In this document: positions 24,401-32,408 of the stretch, in pieces
Position numbering within the stretch: the first letter of the stretch is position 1
How the letters are laid out: each line of letters begins with the position of its first letter
Assembly (NCBI GenBank): GCA_033964015.1
Contig: CM066916.1
Location: 29,963,404-30,027,403 of the forward strand
Direction of reading: 5' to 3'
Origin: Scolanthus callimorphus
Lineage: Eukaryota; Cnidaria; Anthozoa; Actiniaria; Edwardsiidae
Length of the DNA: 64,000 nucleotides
Notes under the pieces: generated by a model
Databases searched by the model: none
What the model was told of the DNA's origin: nothing
Seen by the model: the letters and a program-made list of their open reading frames with translations, nothing else
Program-made: the position numbers and the translations under genes

Positions 24401-24842
24401 TTGGGTTTCTCGTGAGACACAAGTGCGCAAACATGGCGGAATTTCCGAGTGGCTCTGGCTTTGGGGTTATTAGTATCCTAGCTTCCCTATTTCTGAACGT
24501 CGACTTGGCCGTTAGGATCTCCTAGACTTTCCCCAAGTCGACCTCTCTAAGGATACTAACAAAGAAAAAACTTTTAAAGGACTTTAAGAAAGTCTAAGGA
24601 TCTCCCTGAAAGGTTTTGTTTCTTTCAGTTCATGGTCAATTTCTGTGGAATGACTCGGCGCCAAAGAATTATTCAGCGAAATCGGACCGAGCGATTGAGT
24701 GAGCTGTTGGACTGGAAAAGCTTATTTAGGGTAAGAGTCTGTTATTAGTTCAGCGATAGTACATGCGGTCTCATTTTGACATGGGGACAGTGTATACTAG
24801 TAATAGAATGCCTTCGAGTGGCATACTTAACAGTATGGGCTC

Positions 24843-24873
<31 letters not shown>

Positions 24874-25197
24874 TTGGGCTATAGTGACTCAGAAGCCATG
24901 ATGGCCTTCGTTACATTCTTGTAATCAGTATTTAGCAAGAATATTGGGCGCCAGTTGGTAAGAAATTACAGGCCCTTGGCCTTTTTGGGAAACAGCGTTA
25001 TTATGCCACGTCGTTTTCCTTTTTGAAAAGCATAATTAAAACTGTTGACGGCACATCGGCGTAGCCATGAATTTCTGAAGGGGGGGGGGGGGGGCATAGT
25101 GAAAACATGGGACGAAAATGTTCAAATTTCCTTCAGCAAATACAGTACATGTATTTGCAAAAAAACCCGAGAAAGGGGGGGGGGCAGCCCTCCTGCC

Positions 25198-25242
<45 letters not shown>

Positions 25243-27257
25243 CTACGCCCTTGCGGTATATTCTTTTAAAACGTCCTAAATTCGCCGGTAGACCATCCGT
25301 TCCTGGCGTTTTGTTCTTATGGAAACCATTCAAAGTAGCTAAACATTCATCTTGCCACACCTGCCCTTCACAGGCGGAGCTTTTTAGGAAATTGGCTTTT
25401 TTTCTTTTTCGTGAAATGCCCTGAGTATTCAGGGGATTGTGGAAAGTTCAAGTAAATCCAAGGACTTAACAGAAGTGAAAACAAAATCACAAATATCCAG
25501 ATTTTTCAGAGTCCGTACGAACCCTGCCACCCAACATGGCCGCGCTTTTGTGATTTCTATTTCCCTAGGCACTGCCTAAAAGCGGAGCTCCTAATCATTA
25601 CGACGTGTAGTGAAAACCATATACAAAGCGAAAATCAAATAGAAACAAAAGAATTCGTAAACTAAATGTCTTATTTTCTAACTTTTTTTTCAAACTGTAC
25701 GATAGAATACGGACCCTTATTTTTTCTCCCGCTTTACATGCAACAACAACTGAAATTAACTTCTTGTTTTCTAGTTTTATGCTCGAGCCCGCTGCTTGTC
25801 TCTACACAAACTCGACCCTGCCAATTTTGAAGAGCCCGTCCTAGTAGACGAAGCGGTAAGTGGATGATACTACGCGCGCGTTCATTGGTCAATATAGGAT
25901 AATATAGGGTTATCCATAGTACGCGCGCTCTTATTGGTCGATATAGGGATTATCGAAGTGCGCGCGTTCTCATTGGGCTATATTGGGTTGATCGATGGTG
26001 CGCAAACGCTTTGATTAATAAAGGGATTAGCGATAGTACGCACGCACTCATTGATTAATATAAGGATTATCGATAGTACGCGCGCTCTCATTGGTCGATA
26101 TTGGGTTTATCGATGGTACGCGCGCTCTCATTGGTTAATATAGGGATTAGCGATATTACGCACGCTCTCATTGGTTAATATAGGGATTATCGATAGTACG
26201 CGCGCTCTCATTGGTCGATATTGTGTTTAACGATGGTACGCGCGCTCTCATTGGTTAATATAGGGATTAGCGATAGTACGCACGCTCTCATTGGTTAATA
26301 TCGTTCTCGTTTCAGCGTTCTCAGTTCAGCTACCCTCGCCCCCTCTCTTTACCCCCGTCTCCTGCTGTCTCCGAGGCCGGCTCTGACCCGCACGCTCTCA
26401 TTGGTTAATATAGGGATTATCGATAGTACGCGCGCTCTCATTGGTCGATATTGGGTTTAACGATGGTACGCGCGCTCTCATTGGTTAATATAGGGATTAG
26501 CGATAGTACGTACGCTCTCATTGGTTAATATCGTTCTCGTTTCAGCGTTCTCAGTTCAGCTACCCTCGCCCCCTCTCTTTACCCCCGTCTCCTGCTGTCT
26601 CCGAGGCCGGCTCCGACCCTGAATCCGAGACAGAAGAAGATGAACAATACAGGTAACCTAACCTTTTCTGGTTTTCGATCCAGGAGCCTGTTTCTCAAAC
26701 GCCAAAGAATTCTCGGGCCTGAAAAGGCTTTCCTAGAATTTCTTTACTTTACTTGAAATTTTCAGGCGCACAATGGAAAGTTTTTAGGAGCTTCTCTCTC
26801 GCGACTTTTTGGGTGATTTTTCGTGTATTTGGGGGCCACTCCTTTGTTATTGATTTCATGCGATTAGAATACGAAGCTCAGACCAAATCGGCTAACGGTG
26901 TTTATATCTTGTTACCTCCCAATTCAGATCATGTGATGATTCCTTTTGGGTGGATACTTTTGTTAGTTCTGAGCATACACTCGTGCACTCGGTCGAGTGA
27001 GAAAAATTTGATCATTGTAACCACCCAAAGGAATGCCCGCGCGACAGAGAAATGCCATTTGTGTGCAGAGGCTACTTTCGCGCAGTTGAATAACACACAA
27101 AAAAAAAACACTAAAAGAACTAGAAAATACAGGGAGATAAAAAGTAGCCTCTGCTGAACCGATTTTGTCTGTTCAATAGAAAATATTTCTCTTTTGAGCG
27201 TTCCCACTACCACTAATAACCTGGTTTTCTATTTGTTGCAGGTTATTTAGTGTATAA
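9454..27257 (+). CDS. GYS: Glycogen [starch] synthase, complete gene, 21 exons
   Basis: Transfers glucose from UDP-glucose to the glycogen non-reducing end (GT3 family, cytosolic). Exons: 9454-9568, 11431-11612, 11989-12027, 13304-13456, 13878-14062, 14576-14590, 15433-15562, 15986-16025, 16126-16203, 16300-16350, 17676-17745, 17856-17962, 20457-20516, 22264-22342, 22907-23020, 23672-23798, 23887-24044, 24629-24730, 25775-25855, 26546-26652, 27242-27257. All introns are GT-AG and phases chain correctly. Exons sum to 2009 nt; one missing base in exon 5 restores 670 codons including stop, somewhat shorter than vertebrate enzymes (about 700-740). Family landmarks: KVGGIYTV for UDP-glucose (exons 1-2), [12 protein letters not shown] (exon 3), HFHEWQ (exon 5), [23 protein letters not shown] (E-x7-E catalytic motif, exons 16-17), the arginine-rich glucose-6-phosphate site [13 protein letters not shown] (exon 18), and a GSK3 serine ladder (exon 20). 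The start is the ATG preceding [13 protein letters not shown] resembles the N-terminal kinase sites of animal enzymes. Confidence 0.95.
10295..10514. mobile_element. Foldback element 'CAATCTTGTACCCAGAGC', copy 1, 220 bp
   Basis: CAATCTTGTACCCAGAGCTC on the left and GGTTCTGGGTACAAGATTG on the right. CATCTTTTGGCCAG...GATTCAGGGCCCTGGGG pairs inward with CCCCCAGAGCCCTGAATC...CCAAAAGATG. Intron 1 of glycogen synthase. A copy of the same length lies at 52163-52382. Confidence 0.8.
11989..12027 (+). CDS. GYS: Glycogen synthase exon 3 (39 nt)
   Basis: Between a TTCTTGTAG acceptor and a GTATAA donor, 13 codons encode [13 protein letters not shown], a block conserved in all GT3 enzymes and otherwise missing between exons 2 and 4. 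It is phase 0 on both sides, so skipping it would leave the frame intact. Confidence 0.93.
12075..12179. repeat. Hairpin element with AGACGAAGTCGAG centre
   Basis: ACAATTAGTCACC...AAATAGTCACC on the left pairs with GGTGACTATTT...CAACTAATTGT on the right, around the self-complementary centre AAGACGAAGTCGAG. It is in intron 3 of glycogen synthase. It is similar in design to hairpins at 24.84 and 43.96 kb. Confidence 0.7.
13878..14062 (+). CDS. GYS: Glycogen synthase exon 5, carrying a 1-nt frameshift
   Basis: The exon has a TTTTTTAG acceptor and a GTATGT donor. It opens as [22 protein letters not shown] in phase 0 but then reads into TAA. The continuing protein [26 protein letters not shown] is in the next frame. 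The break falls in the G-rich stretch CTGGGGTGGATTG, around 13939-13946, where one extra G would give Ala-Gly-Val-Gly-Leu. The exon is 185 nt; 186 would keep the phase 0 to phase 0 pattern that the neighbouring exons require. All other exons are intact, so a base-calling or assembly deletion is likelier than a pseudogene. A true null allele remains possible. Confidence 0.9.
14576..14590 (+). CDS. GYS: Glycogen synthase microexon (exon 6, 15 nt)
   Basis: TTTTGTTTTCAG precedes, and GTGAGT follows, the 15 bases encoding FNVDQ. The residues fit the family alignment exactly (vertebrate FNID between the DFYN..L block and EAG.RQIYHR) and bridge exons 5 and 7 in phase 0. Short open-reading-frame searches would miss it. 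Confidence 0.9.
15649..15790. mobile_element. MITE family 'TGTTCCGCCAATCAAACT', copy 1 (3'-truncated)
   Basis: Starts GCTGTTCCGCCAATCAAACT and carries the words TTGCCCTGTTTCGCCTA and GTCGCGACAGAAAGCCAGGCGA shared with copies at 57605-57784 and about 51518-51661. The right-hand terminal repeat (GATTGGCT...TGACTGGCGG) seen in the other copies is missing here. Lies in glycogen synthase intron 7. Confidence 0.7.
16772..16999. mobile_element. MITE family 'ATTCTCGTACCCAGAGCTCC', diverged copy
   Basis: Contains GCATGCGCGAGATTTGATAC, AGAGCTGTCGAGCGAGAAA and, at the right end, ACCGGGGAGCTCTTGGTAC. The left end is degraded (TTCTTGCACGTAGAGCTC). Intron 10 of glycogen synthase. Confidence 0.6.
17998..18692. 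mobile_element. Foldback MITE with internal tandem expansion
   Basis: The left end CCTGGTTCTCACTTGAACAC and the right end GTTCCAGTGAGAACCAG are inverted repeats. Between them about nine direct copies of a 60-67-bp unit (GCAAGCGCAGACGCAAGCAC, AAGGATATCAAACTCATAC, CCCTTTTGTG) are arrayed. An unexpanded relative with one unit lies at about 49100-49300. Intron 12 of glycogen synthase. Confidence 0.75.
18707..20135. mobile_element. DNA element split by a LINE insertion
   Basis: CTAGGACACATGTAGC at 18707 is matched by its complement GCTACATGTGTCCTAG ending at 20135, and GCGCGCAACA recurs just inside each end. About 240 bp of this element surround a non-LTR retrotransposon fragment (about 18880-20070). 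The boundaries are approximate. Confidence 0.6.
18880..20070 (+). mobile_element. 5'-truncated non-LTR retrotransposon (LINE) with reverse transcriptase
   Basis: An open frame to TAG at 20020 encodes the 3' half of a LINE reverse transcriptase. Present are [18 protein letters not shown] (motif B region), [11 protein letters not shown] (the YADD catalytic motif), a KTETMAF...[12 protein letters not shown] region, and a thumb with [14 protein letters not shown]. Finger motif A and any endonuclease are missing, so the copy is truncated and cannot move by itself. After the stop comes a short 3' UTR ending in a (GAA)n tail at about 20050-20070, a microsatellite tail seen in several LINE clades. 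The last 360 codons have no internal stop, suggesting recent insertion. I do not assign a clade. Same strand as glycogen synthase, inside its intron 12. Confidence 0.85.
20745..21055. repeat. Inverted-repeat element with AGCGGAGCTCC ends
   Basis: CATAGCGGAGCTCCTTAGCG at 20756 and GGGAGCTCCGCTTTTAGCC at 21036-21050 are roughly inverted. The palindromic GCGGCCGAAGGCCGC is near the left end. Intron 13 of glycogen synthase. Confidence 0.45.
21128..21401. mobile_element. MITE with AGGGTTCGTACG-type ends
   Basis: AGGGCTCGTACGCGTC on the left and AGCGTACGAACCCT on the right are inverted repeats. The interior repeats TCCTGGAAAA and TCCTGGATTTTT several times in both halves. Confidence 0.65.
21452..21720. 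mobile_element. MITE/foldback element, about 269 bp
   Basis: GGAATAGTCCTGTTTCGAATTCTCTAATCTACCGCTGAATAGG-type left arm (written here only by its start, ATAGTCCTGTTTCGAATTCT) pairs with GAATTCGAAACTGGACTAT on the right. GGCGCATAAATA / TATTTATGCGCC extends the pairing inward. Confidence 0.75.
21950..22146 (-). mobile_element. tRNA-derived SINE or tRNA-like pseudogene
   Basis: On the minus strand GATAGCTCAGCTGGTAAAGC (A box) and GTGGGTTCGAATCCC (B box) are spaced as in a tRNA. The ends GACCTGG/CGGGGTC pair with one mismatch. The anticodon loop is one base too long and lacks a properly placed U33, so a working tRNA is unlikely. A non-tRNA body continues to about 21950. A cloverleaf scan would settle it. 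Confidence 0.55.
23050..23130. repeat. Dispersed repeat providing the empty site for the 6.7-kb MITE
   Basis: AACAACAACAACCAAAGGTT, GAGATTTATGTTAAACGCCG and GCTGACGTTTCGAGCG run uninterrupted here. At 6660-7010 the same words are split at the TA by the 258-bp MITE. Intron 15 of glycogen synthase. Confidence 0.8.
24130..24350. repeat. Inverted repeat in glycogen synthase intron 17
   Basis: AAATGGACGATTCCAGCTATA (written in part) at 24161 pairs with TATAGCTGGAATCGTCCATTT at 24314-24334. Flanking GCGCGC tracts and AACTATGGG/CCCATTTTACAG words extend the similarity weakly. Confidence 0.6.
24835..24900. repeat. Hairpin with GAGGCCGAAGGCCGA centre
   Basis: GGGCTCTGAGTCAATAGCCCA pairs with TGGGCTATAGTGACTCAGAAGCC around GAGGCCGAAGGCCGA. 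Intron 18. Confidence 0.65.
25062..25255. repeat. Poly(G)/poly(C) element with GGCGTAGCC ends
   Basis: GGCGTAGCCATGAATTTCTG plus a G run on the left and a run of about 42 C plus GGCTACGCCC on the right form an inverted pair. Related G/C-rich copies occur at about 5040, 43740-43880 and 45290-45630. Base counts in the homopolymers may be inaccurate. Confidence 0.7.
25860..26540. repeat. Minisatellite in glycogen synthase intron 19
   Basis: Units of about 50-55 bp combine GTACGCGCGCTCTCATTGGT, CGATATTGGGTTTATCGATG and TAATATAGGGATTAGCGATA. About a dozen copies fill the intron up to the acceptor of exon 20. The array includes the 230-bp duplication described separately. Confidence 0.85.
26161..26620. 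repeat. Recent 230-bp tandem duplication containing the 5' part of exon 20
   Basis: Positions 26161-26390 and 26391-26620 are nearly identical (about four differences by eye). Each copy holds minisatellite units, the acceptor TTCTCGTTTCAG, and the exon 20 coding sequence from RSQFSYPRP to GSDP. Only the second copy continues into the rest of exon 20 and its donor. Confidence 0.9.
26316..26408 (+). pseudogene. GYS: Decoy 5' copy of glycogen synthase exon 20
   Basis: The upstream copy has the same acceptor as exon 20. If used, it reads [20 protein letters not shown], then AGSDP, then HALIG and TAA at 26406, all in frame with exon 19. It lacks a donor at the expected place. Splicing into it would therefore end the protein early, keeping the first four GSK3 ladder serines but losing the fifth, priming serine and the acidic tail. 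Whether it is ever used cannot be told from sequence. Confidence 0.75.
26546..26652 (+). CDS. GYS: Glycogen synthase exon 20 with GSK3 phosphorylation ladder
   Basis: Encodes [20 protein letters not shown] followed by [10 protein letters not shown]. The serines in [17 protein letters not shown] are spaced exactly every fourth residue (five serines), and the last is followed by ETEED, an acidic casein kinase 2-type context. This corresponds to sites 3a, 3b, 3c, 4 and 5 of vertebrate muscle glycogen synthase, where CK2 primes and GSK3 walks back to inactivate the enzyme. The donor is AG|GTAACC. Confidence 0.92.
27242..27257 (+). CDS. GYS: Glycogen synthase last exon
   Basis: After the acceptor TTTGTTGCAG, the split Arg codon is completed and RLFSV-stop follows, with TAA at 27255-27257. 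With only four full codons, the assignment rests on phase and the strong acceptor. Confidence 0.65.
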
Positions 27258-27623
27258 CTCAAGCTCACTCAGCTTATTATGAATGGAATGGAATGCTGGC
27301 AGGAGTGAAACATCGGAATAGGCAATGGCAACCATAACGATATGTTGATCTATGGAGAAATTTTTGCCGCTATTGAGTGGGAAAAGTGACTCGTAACTCG
27401 TTACTCTCACTTACCCGGCCGATTCCAAGCTGCGATAAACAGAGCTCCAAAGAATTTGTCGCTGATTATTTTCAACGGAGTGGCTACCTCTGGATGGTGC
27501 AAACCAGGAGAGCCTGGAAAATAGTCCACGCGCGGGATGATACGGGATCACAGGGTGGCGCGGGATCTGCCGCGTGCATCCGGGCAACTCTCCACCATTT
27601 CTAGATTCAGTCCGTTTTCTCTA

Positions 27624-27629
27624 AATAAA
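27624..27629 (+). promoter_or_regulatory. GYS: Candidate polyadenylation signal of glycogen synthase
   Basis: AATAAA about 370 bp after the stop codon. Confidence 0.4.
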
Positions 27630-27934
27630 TGACTGGTTGATGGGAAGGAATAGAGAAGTTAGCATTCATTTCCTGAGTAAAAATAAATAATCTCTAGTAG
27701 ATAACAGGAATTGATTCAATTAAAAAATAAATAAATAAAGTTTCCAATGGCTGTTTTACATGCGATTAGTCGGGTGGAACTGACTTTCTTATAAGCTTCA
27801 TTCGGCGTCGCCCCGACCCTGAAAAATGAGCGAGAAAGCCCGTGACGTTTCAAAATCAACTCCATAGTGATGCCTAGACGTTATTTTCTTAGGTATGGTG
27901 CTCCGCTTGCGCGGGCCTTCCGCTCCGCTACAAG

Positions 27935-28232
27935 TTAGTTGAAACGTGTAATGGTGTAACAAACATACATTGCTTTAGTGCCAAGCTGCGGAATATTCGC
28001 AGAATAAACAATTGAACAGATTTTGAAAATAATGTTGTTGCAAGTTAGTATATTATCACTTACCACTGTTGCTTTACTTAATTTGAGCAAAATATGAAAT
28101 ATTATGAAAAGAAAACCTGCTTGGGTAAGCAGGCGAGAGTTCATTATTGACTAATATGATCATAAACTCGCTACGAATATTCCACAGCATGGTTCGCCGT
28201 TACATGTTTCAACTCACTTATATGTTTCTGGT
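27935..28232. mobile_element. Reverse-oriented copy of the 1.7-2.0 kb repeat
   Basis: Shares GTTGAAACGTGTAATG, TTTAGTGCCAAGCTGCGGAA, GAACAGATTTTGAAAATAAT and AGTGATAATAT-type words with 1720-2030 in the opposite orientation. The terminal inverted repeats of that element are not obvious here. Confidence 0.7.
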
Positions 28233-28376
28233 TAAAGTCAATACATGTCCTTCTTGTCAGCCATTCATGGTTTAACTCCAACGTACCGCTAACCTCTTTA
28301 TTCTTCTGTTCACGGTCAAACTACATCTTATTAAGGACTTTTTCGCCAAGCGGATATTGTTTTTAAAGCTTCTTTT

Positions 28377-28634
28377 TCAGCGCTCTTGTTGTTTGTCTTG
28401 CCTCATGAAACTGGTCCGTTGCGGTACACACAGCAAGGCGTCTAGTTTGACAATTAATCGCCACCGCGCTTTTCCTCTGGTTTCCACTTCTGTTGCTGTT
28501 AGGCTTTCTACTCCGTTCTGTTCAAGATAATCTTTGCCCCAACTTTCATGGAAGTAACTTTCAAACGAAGGTCTTTGGTAGGGGAAAGCATAAATAATTC
28601 CGCCCGCATTTTTTCTGGATGCCGTACAACCCAT
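28377..28634 (-). CDS. Hypothetical small protein with N-myristoylation-type start
   Basis: An ATG-initiated frame of 85 codons on the minus strand starts MGCTASRKN, which fits the N-myristoylation consensus (Gly2, small residue at 6) with Cys3 as a possible palmitoylation site. The rest (YAFPYQRPSFESYFHESWGK ... TEVETRGKARWRLIVKLDAL) has no repeat or low-complexity character and I do not recognise a family. It could be a single-exon gene or the first exon of a gene. It lies between a repeat copy (27.9-28.2 kb) and AT-rich DNA. Coding status is uncertain. Confidence 0.3.
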   Translation of the reverse strand: MGCTASRKNAGGIIYAFPYQRPSFESYFHESWGKDYLEQNGVESLTATEVETRGKARWRLIVKLDALLCVPQRTSFMRQDKQQER

Positions 28635-28939
28635 TTCAAAAACTCGTTCTCTTGAAATTATTTATCTGTTTTTAGTTTTGGAACACAGGCTAGTTTAACA
28701 TCAAAACATCGATTCGGTCGTTTATGCAAGAATCAAGGAAGACAGCGTAGTTTATTCCAGCCCTGATTGGCTGAGGTTGCCTGTTATGGAGTGCTAATCA
28801 AATCCTGTGAGCCAATCAGGTGCTGTTGTGGTGTTTTGAAGCCGGGCAAGTGCACTAGGTGATTGGCTCGATCGCTTTGAGTGGCGTAACCGAAAAGAAC
28901 CAATCGCAAAGCGGAAGATACACGCCGCGTGACCCTTAT

Positions 28940-29235
28940 CGCACATGCTTAGAAACCGGTAAATACTTTATCTGACAAACATGTGTCATCTCAAGCATTT
29001 GTGTCCCTGAATATTGAAGACTAGCAAGTGATAGAGCGTAGTAGGGTGCGCCTTAGCAACCAATTAACATTGTTCTTAGCAACCGGTAAATATTGCCTCA
29101 CATCAAACGTGTCACCGCAGTTGCCTGTGCCTGTCCCTATTACACGATACAGTAGATTAGCAAGTGACAGGACTTAAACAACGCCTTAGTAACATATAAA
29201 CATAGTTGTCTTTAGCAACCGGTAAACATTGTGCA
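28940..29235. repeat. Spaced repeats of TTAGCAACCGGTAAA
   Basis: CTTAGAAACCGGTAAATACT, CTTAGCAACCGGTAAATATT and TTTAGCAACCGGTAAACATT recur at roughly 130-bp intervals, with TAGCAAGTGA nearby each time. This suggests a degraded tandem array. Confidence 0.55.
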
Positions 29236-29439
29236 TGGCAAACAACAACATCGGGAGCGTTTCAGGGTTAAACTGGTTTGTTTGTTAGCTTTCGGCGCTT
29301 GCCAAATTATAAAGCGTGTATTATATAATACTGAGAAAAATTGTAATTCGCACGTGTGAAAAGTTACGATAATGCCCACTGTCGCGAAATTCATCGATCG
29401 AATTGTAACGTTTATATAATAAACAGAATAATGTATGGC

Positions 29440-30092
29440 ATTCTCGATCCCAGAGCTTCCCGGCTCGTCTCCTCGCGGGGGAGGCTCTGGTGCAATCACT
29501 GACGCATGCGCGAGATTTGAAACAGAGCCGCTGAGAAAGACCTTTAGACCCCGTTTACACTAGGGCAAATTGTCCCGGATACATGACCAATCCGGTATCA
29601 TTTGTCAACGCGGAGACGTTTTGCCGTGTACACACAAATTTGTCAATCCGAGATAGGGTCAAATCTCCGGAGACGCGTCTACGGTTTTGAAAGTGGGACC
29701 ATGTATTCGGTTACATTTGTATCCGAGTATTTCGTAGTGTAAACGGTTCGCCTATCCGTATACTCGAAAACGCGTCTCCGTAGAAATTTTCGTCTCCGGA
29801 GATAATTTGCTCTAGTGTAAACTAAGTCTTAATTCACTAATTCAACTTTATTACACACCGGTTATATCAATTGATTACATTGTTTACAAGTGCATATAAA
29901 TCAATAAAAGAATAAATCGGATTTGGAAATGGAAAGAAAAACATTATGGAATGGTGCATGGTGGCCAAGCTTTCGAGTAGCACAAGCTTTCGAGTCAAAT
30001 CCAGCCAATCAGCGAAGGCCCTCAAATGACTGACACCAGAGCCTCCCCTTGCGAGGTGACGAGCCGGGAACCTCTGGGTACGAGAATGAATA
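29440..30092. mobile_element. MITE family 'ATTCTCGTACCCAGAGCTCC', copy interrupted by another MITE
   Basis: The left half (ATTCTCGATCCCAGAGCTTC to GCTGAGAAAGACCTT) is at 29440-29543 and the right half (AATCCAGCCAATCAGCGAAG to CTCTGGGTACGAGAATG) is at about 29996-30092. Between them lie a 282-bp MITE and unrelated sequence. Confidence 0.7.
29547..29828. mobile_element. PIF/Harbinger-type MITE, 282 bp, TTA target duplication
   Basis: GACCCCGTTTACACTAGGGC and its inverted partner GCTCTAGTGTAAACTAAGTC form the ends. TTA occurs directly outside both (29544-29546 and 29829-29831), the 3-bp target duplication typical of PIF/Harbinger. The interior has further inverted words (GTCTCCGGAGA, ACGCGTCTCCG). 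Confidence 0.75.
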
Positions 30093-30882
30093 CATGGGCG
30101 CTTGGAGATTTGAAATTTATCTTCTCGTGTTCAAATTTGAACCCCACTCGAAGATAAATTCCATATCCCCGAGCGCTCATTTATTAATTCTCTATGTATT
30201 ACACGAAATAGCATCTAATAACAGATGCCACTCTTGTATTCCCTTAGCACACAAACGCACTGGATGTGATTGACTGAATGTTCACTAGAAGACGAGGATC
30301 TTTGCCGTTGCCGTGATCGCACCGTGTATCGTGCCTTTCACAGGCTACGAAATCTCTCTAAAATCAGGCCCGTAGGAGAGGGGGCTGGAAGGGTTCGAGC
30401 GAACCCCACTCGGACGACAAAAAGGCTATAAAATTTGTTTATATAGTGTTCTCTTGAAAAATGAAGACAGGCGAGCGCTCCAAAGATCCGAGCTACGGGC
30501 CTGAAGACAAGATAGCAAGACAGTAAGTTTGATAGACTAGAAAAACAGAAAAAGTGAACATTTTTAAGTACGCAGTTGCGTACTTTGCGTATTGGTAGAG
30601 ATACGCCCGCCTGATAGAGAATAATACAGGGCGCGCGAGGATATGGAATTTCTCTTCGATATTGTTTAAATTTTATATCTCACGAGTGATCGTAATTTTT
30701 CACACGTGCTAATTATATATTTCACAGTGGCCGAACTATGGCTTATGTGATAAAGTATTGTAAAGACTGATATAAACCCCCTATACTGTTGTCTATTCAG
30801 TCAAGGGGTGGGAGAAGTGCGGTGGCCGCGCGCCCGGAGGCGCAAAAATCTCTTGCGAATAAGAGAGGGGAATTTCCAGTGG

Positions 30883-31640
30883 TAGGCACAGACAGATTCT
30901 GCTCAAAAATTCTTTAAAAGTTGCCGCAAAATACCCTCAAAAGTTGCTCAAAAGTTGCTCAAATTCGAAAAAGTTGCTCACAGAATCAAGAAAGTTGCTC
31001 CCCCAAAAAGAGCATTTCTTCAACGCTTGTCGCCTGATTTATTTAAAAATGATAAAGAATCACTCAACTCAACATCTCCATATAAGATCAGGCAATTATA
31101 TTCTAAACACCATATGACATAATTATACTAATCAATACGGTTGTTTAAAAAGAGACTTACTTGTCGCCATTCTGTTGGCTTAGCAAAAAAAATGTGGAGT
31201 TTGTAGTATCAAACTCATACAATAATCGCTGCTGCTACTATTTTTGAAAGAAAACTATAAGGAAGCCCTTTTATGTTATGTCACCTCAGCCCCATTTTCT
31301 CTAGCAATTTGAATAGGGTCTTCCGCCATTTTGCTTCTGCTCTATATTTGGAATGTGATACCCAACGAGACATCCATATCTTGGAGATACCTCTGAGCAG
31401 TGAGCACCCAAGGTGAAGAAAGTACTTTTTTATTATGTTTTTAGCAAGATTTTTCATTCTGTGTTTGATTTGAAATGGCAAATGTATCACAAATTGCCAT
31501 TTTGTTGTAAAAATTCAATAGAAAATAGCGGAAATGCAAAGAAGTTGCTCATAGTTGAAAAAAGTTGCTCAGAATTGAAAAAGTTGCTCAAAATTGAAAA
31601 AGTTGCTCAAAAGTTGCCGAGCAGAATCTGTCTGTGCCTA
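30883..31640. mobile_element. hAT-like non-autonomous element, 758 bp, perfect 8-bp target duplication
   Basis: Perfect 22-bp terminal inverted repeats start TAGGCACAGACAGATTCTGC. Both ends are bracketed by TCCAGTGG (30875-30882 and 31641-31648), an 8-bp target duplication as hAT transposases make. Both subterminal regions carry several AAAAGTTGCTCA repeats in the same orientation. The AT-rich interior has no recognisable transposase. Intact ends and target duplications point to a young insertion. Confidence 0.9.
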
Positions 31641-32331
31641 TCCAGTGGACGGAAGTGTCGAGAACTTCTGAAAAATTGAAGATGAAATCAGGGAGGGGGA
31701 GGGCCGGGGCGCCGGAATTCCCCTGGCTGGGGACCCTGTGGTACCCTCAAGGGGTGGTACCTTGTGGTCGACCCTGTGTGGACACGGCCTGTGGACACAG
31801 AACCTGGGAACTAGTCACTGGGCTACGCGCAACTTTCAAATCCAAGATGGCGGGGAAAAGTGGGAGATGAATCGGAGATGAACTGCTCATGTTGAGAAAA
31901 TATGCTGATTCTACTAGACTAATACGGGTAAGAAGTGAACTAGTCAATTGATTCGCCCTTTGACTCTCAATTACTATTCCTATTGGCTTTAAGCAAATTT
32001 CTGAGTTATTTGGGCCGAGTGTCGGCTTCGTTCGTTCGAGTCAAAATACCGATTTTGGGGGTCGTGTTTAGAATACGTCCCAAAATTAAAGTTTGCAGAA
32101 TACTAGTAATAACAGCGTCAGCTAGAGTAGGTTAAGTGTGGGGGTAGGTGCGGCGAGGGATAGGGACTGAACAGCAATGGTTTGTCTTGATGATTTTGAT
32201 ATTCTCTTTTGCCCAAGGGAGAGGTTATTTGATGTTGGACTTTCCAGGGGACTGGGTTCTTTGATCACGAGTCTGGTAACTATCTAGTAGGCTCACTGCC
32301 ATTCTTAGTGTGCAATAAAATAACAAAAGCG

Positions 32332-32408
32332 TGGCGGCCATGTTGGATGTACAGAACAAAGGGAGCAAATGAACTTCCTTTTGTTCTGTACATCCAACAT
32401 GACCGCCA
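32332..32408. repeat. Strong hairpin, arms about 30 bp
   Basis: GGCCATGTTGGATGTACAGA at the left is matched by TCTGTACATCCAACATGACC at the right, with a short loop AGCAAATGAACTT. Confidence 0.85.
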
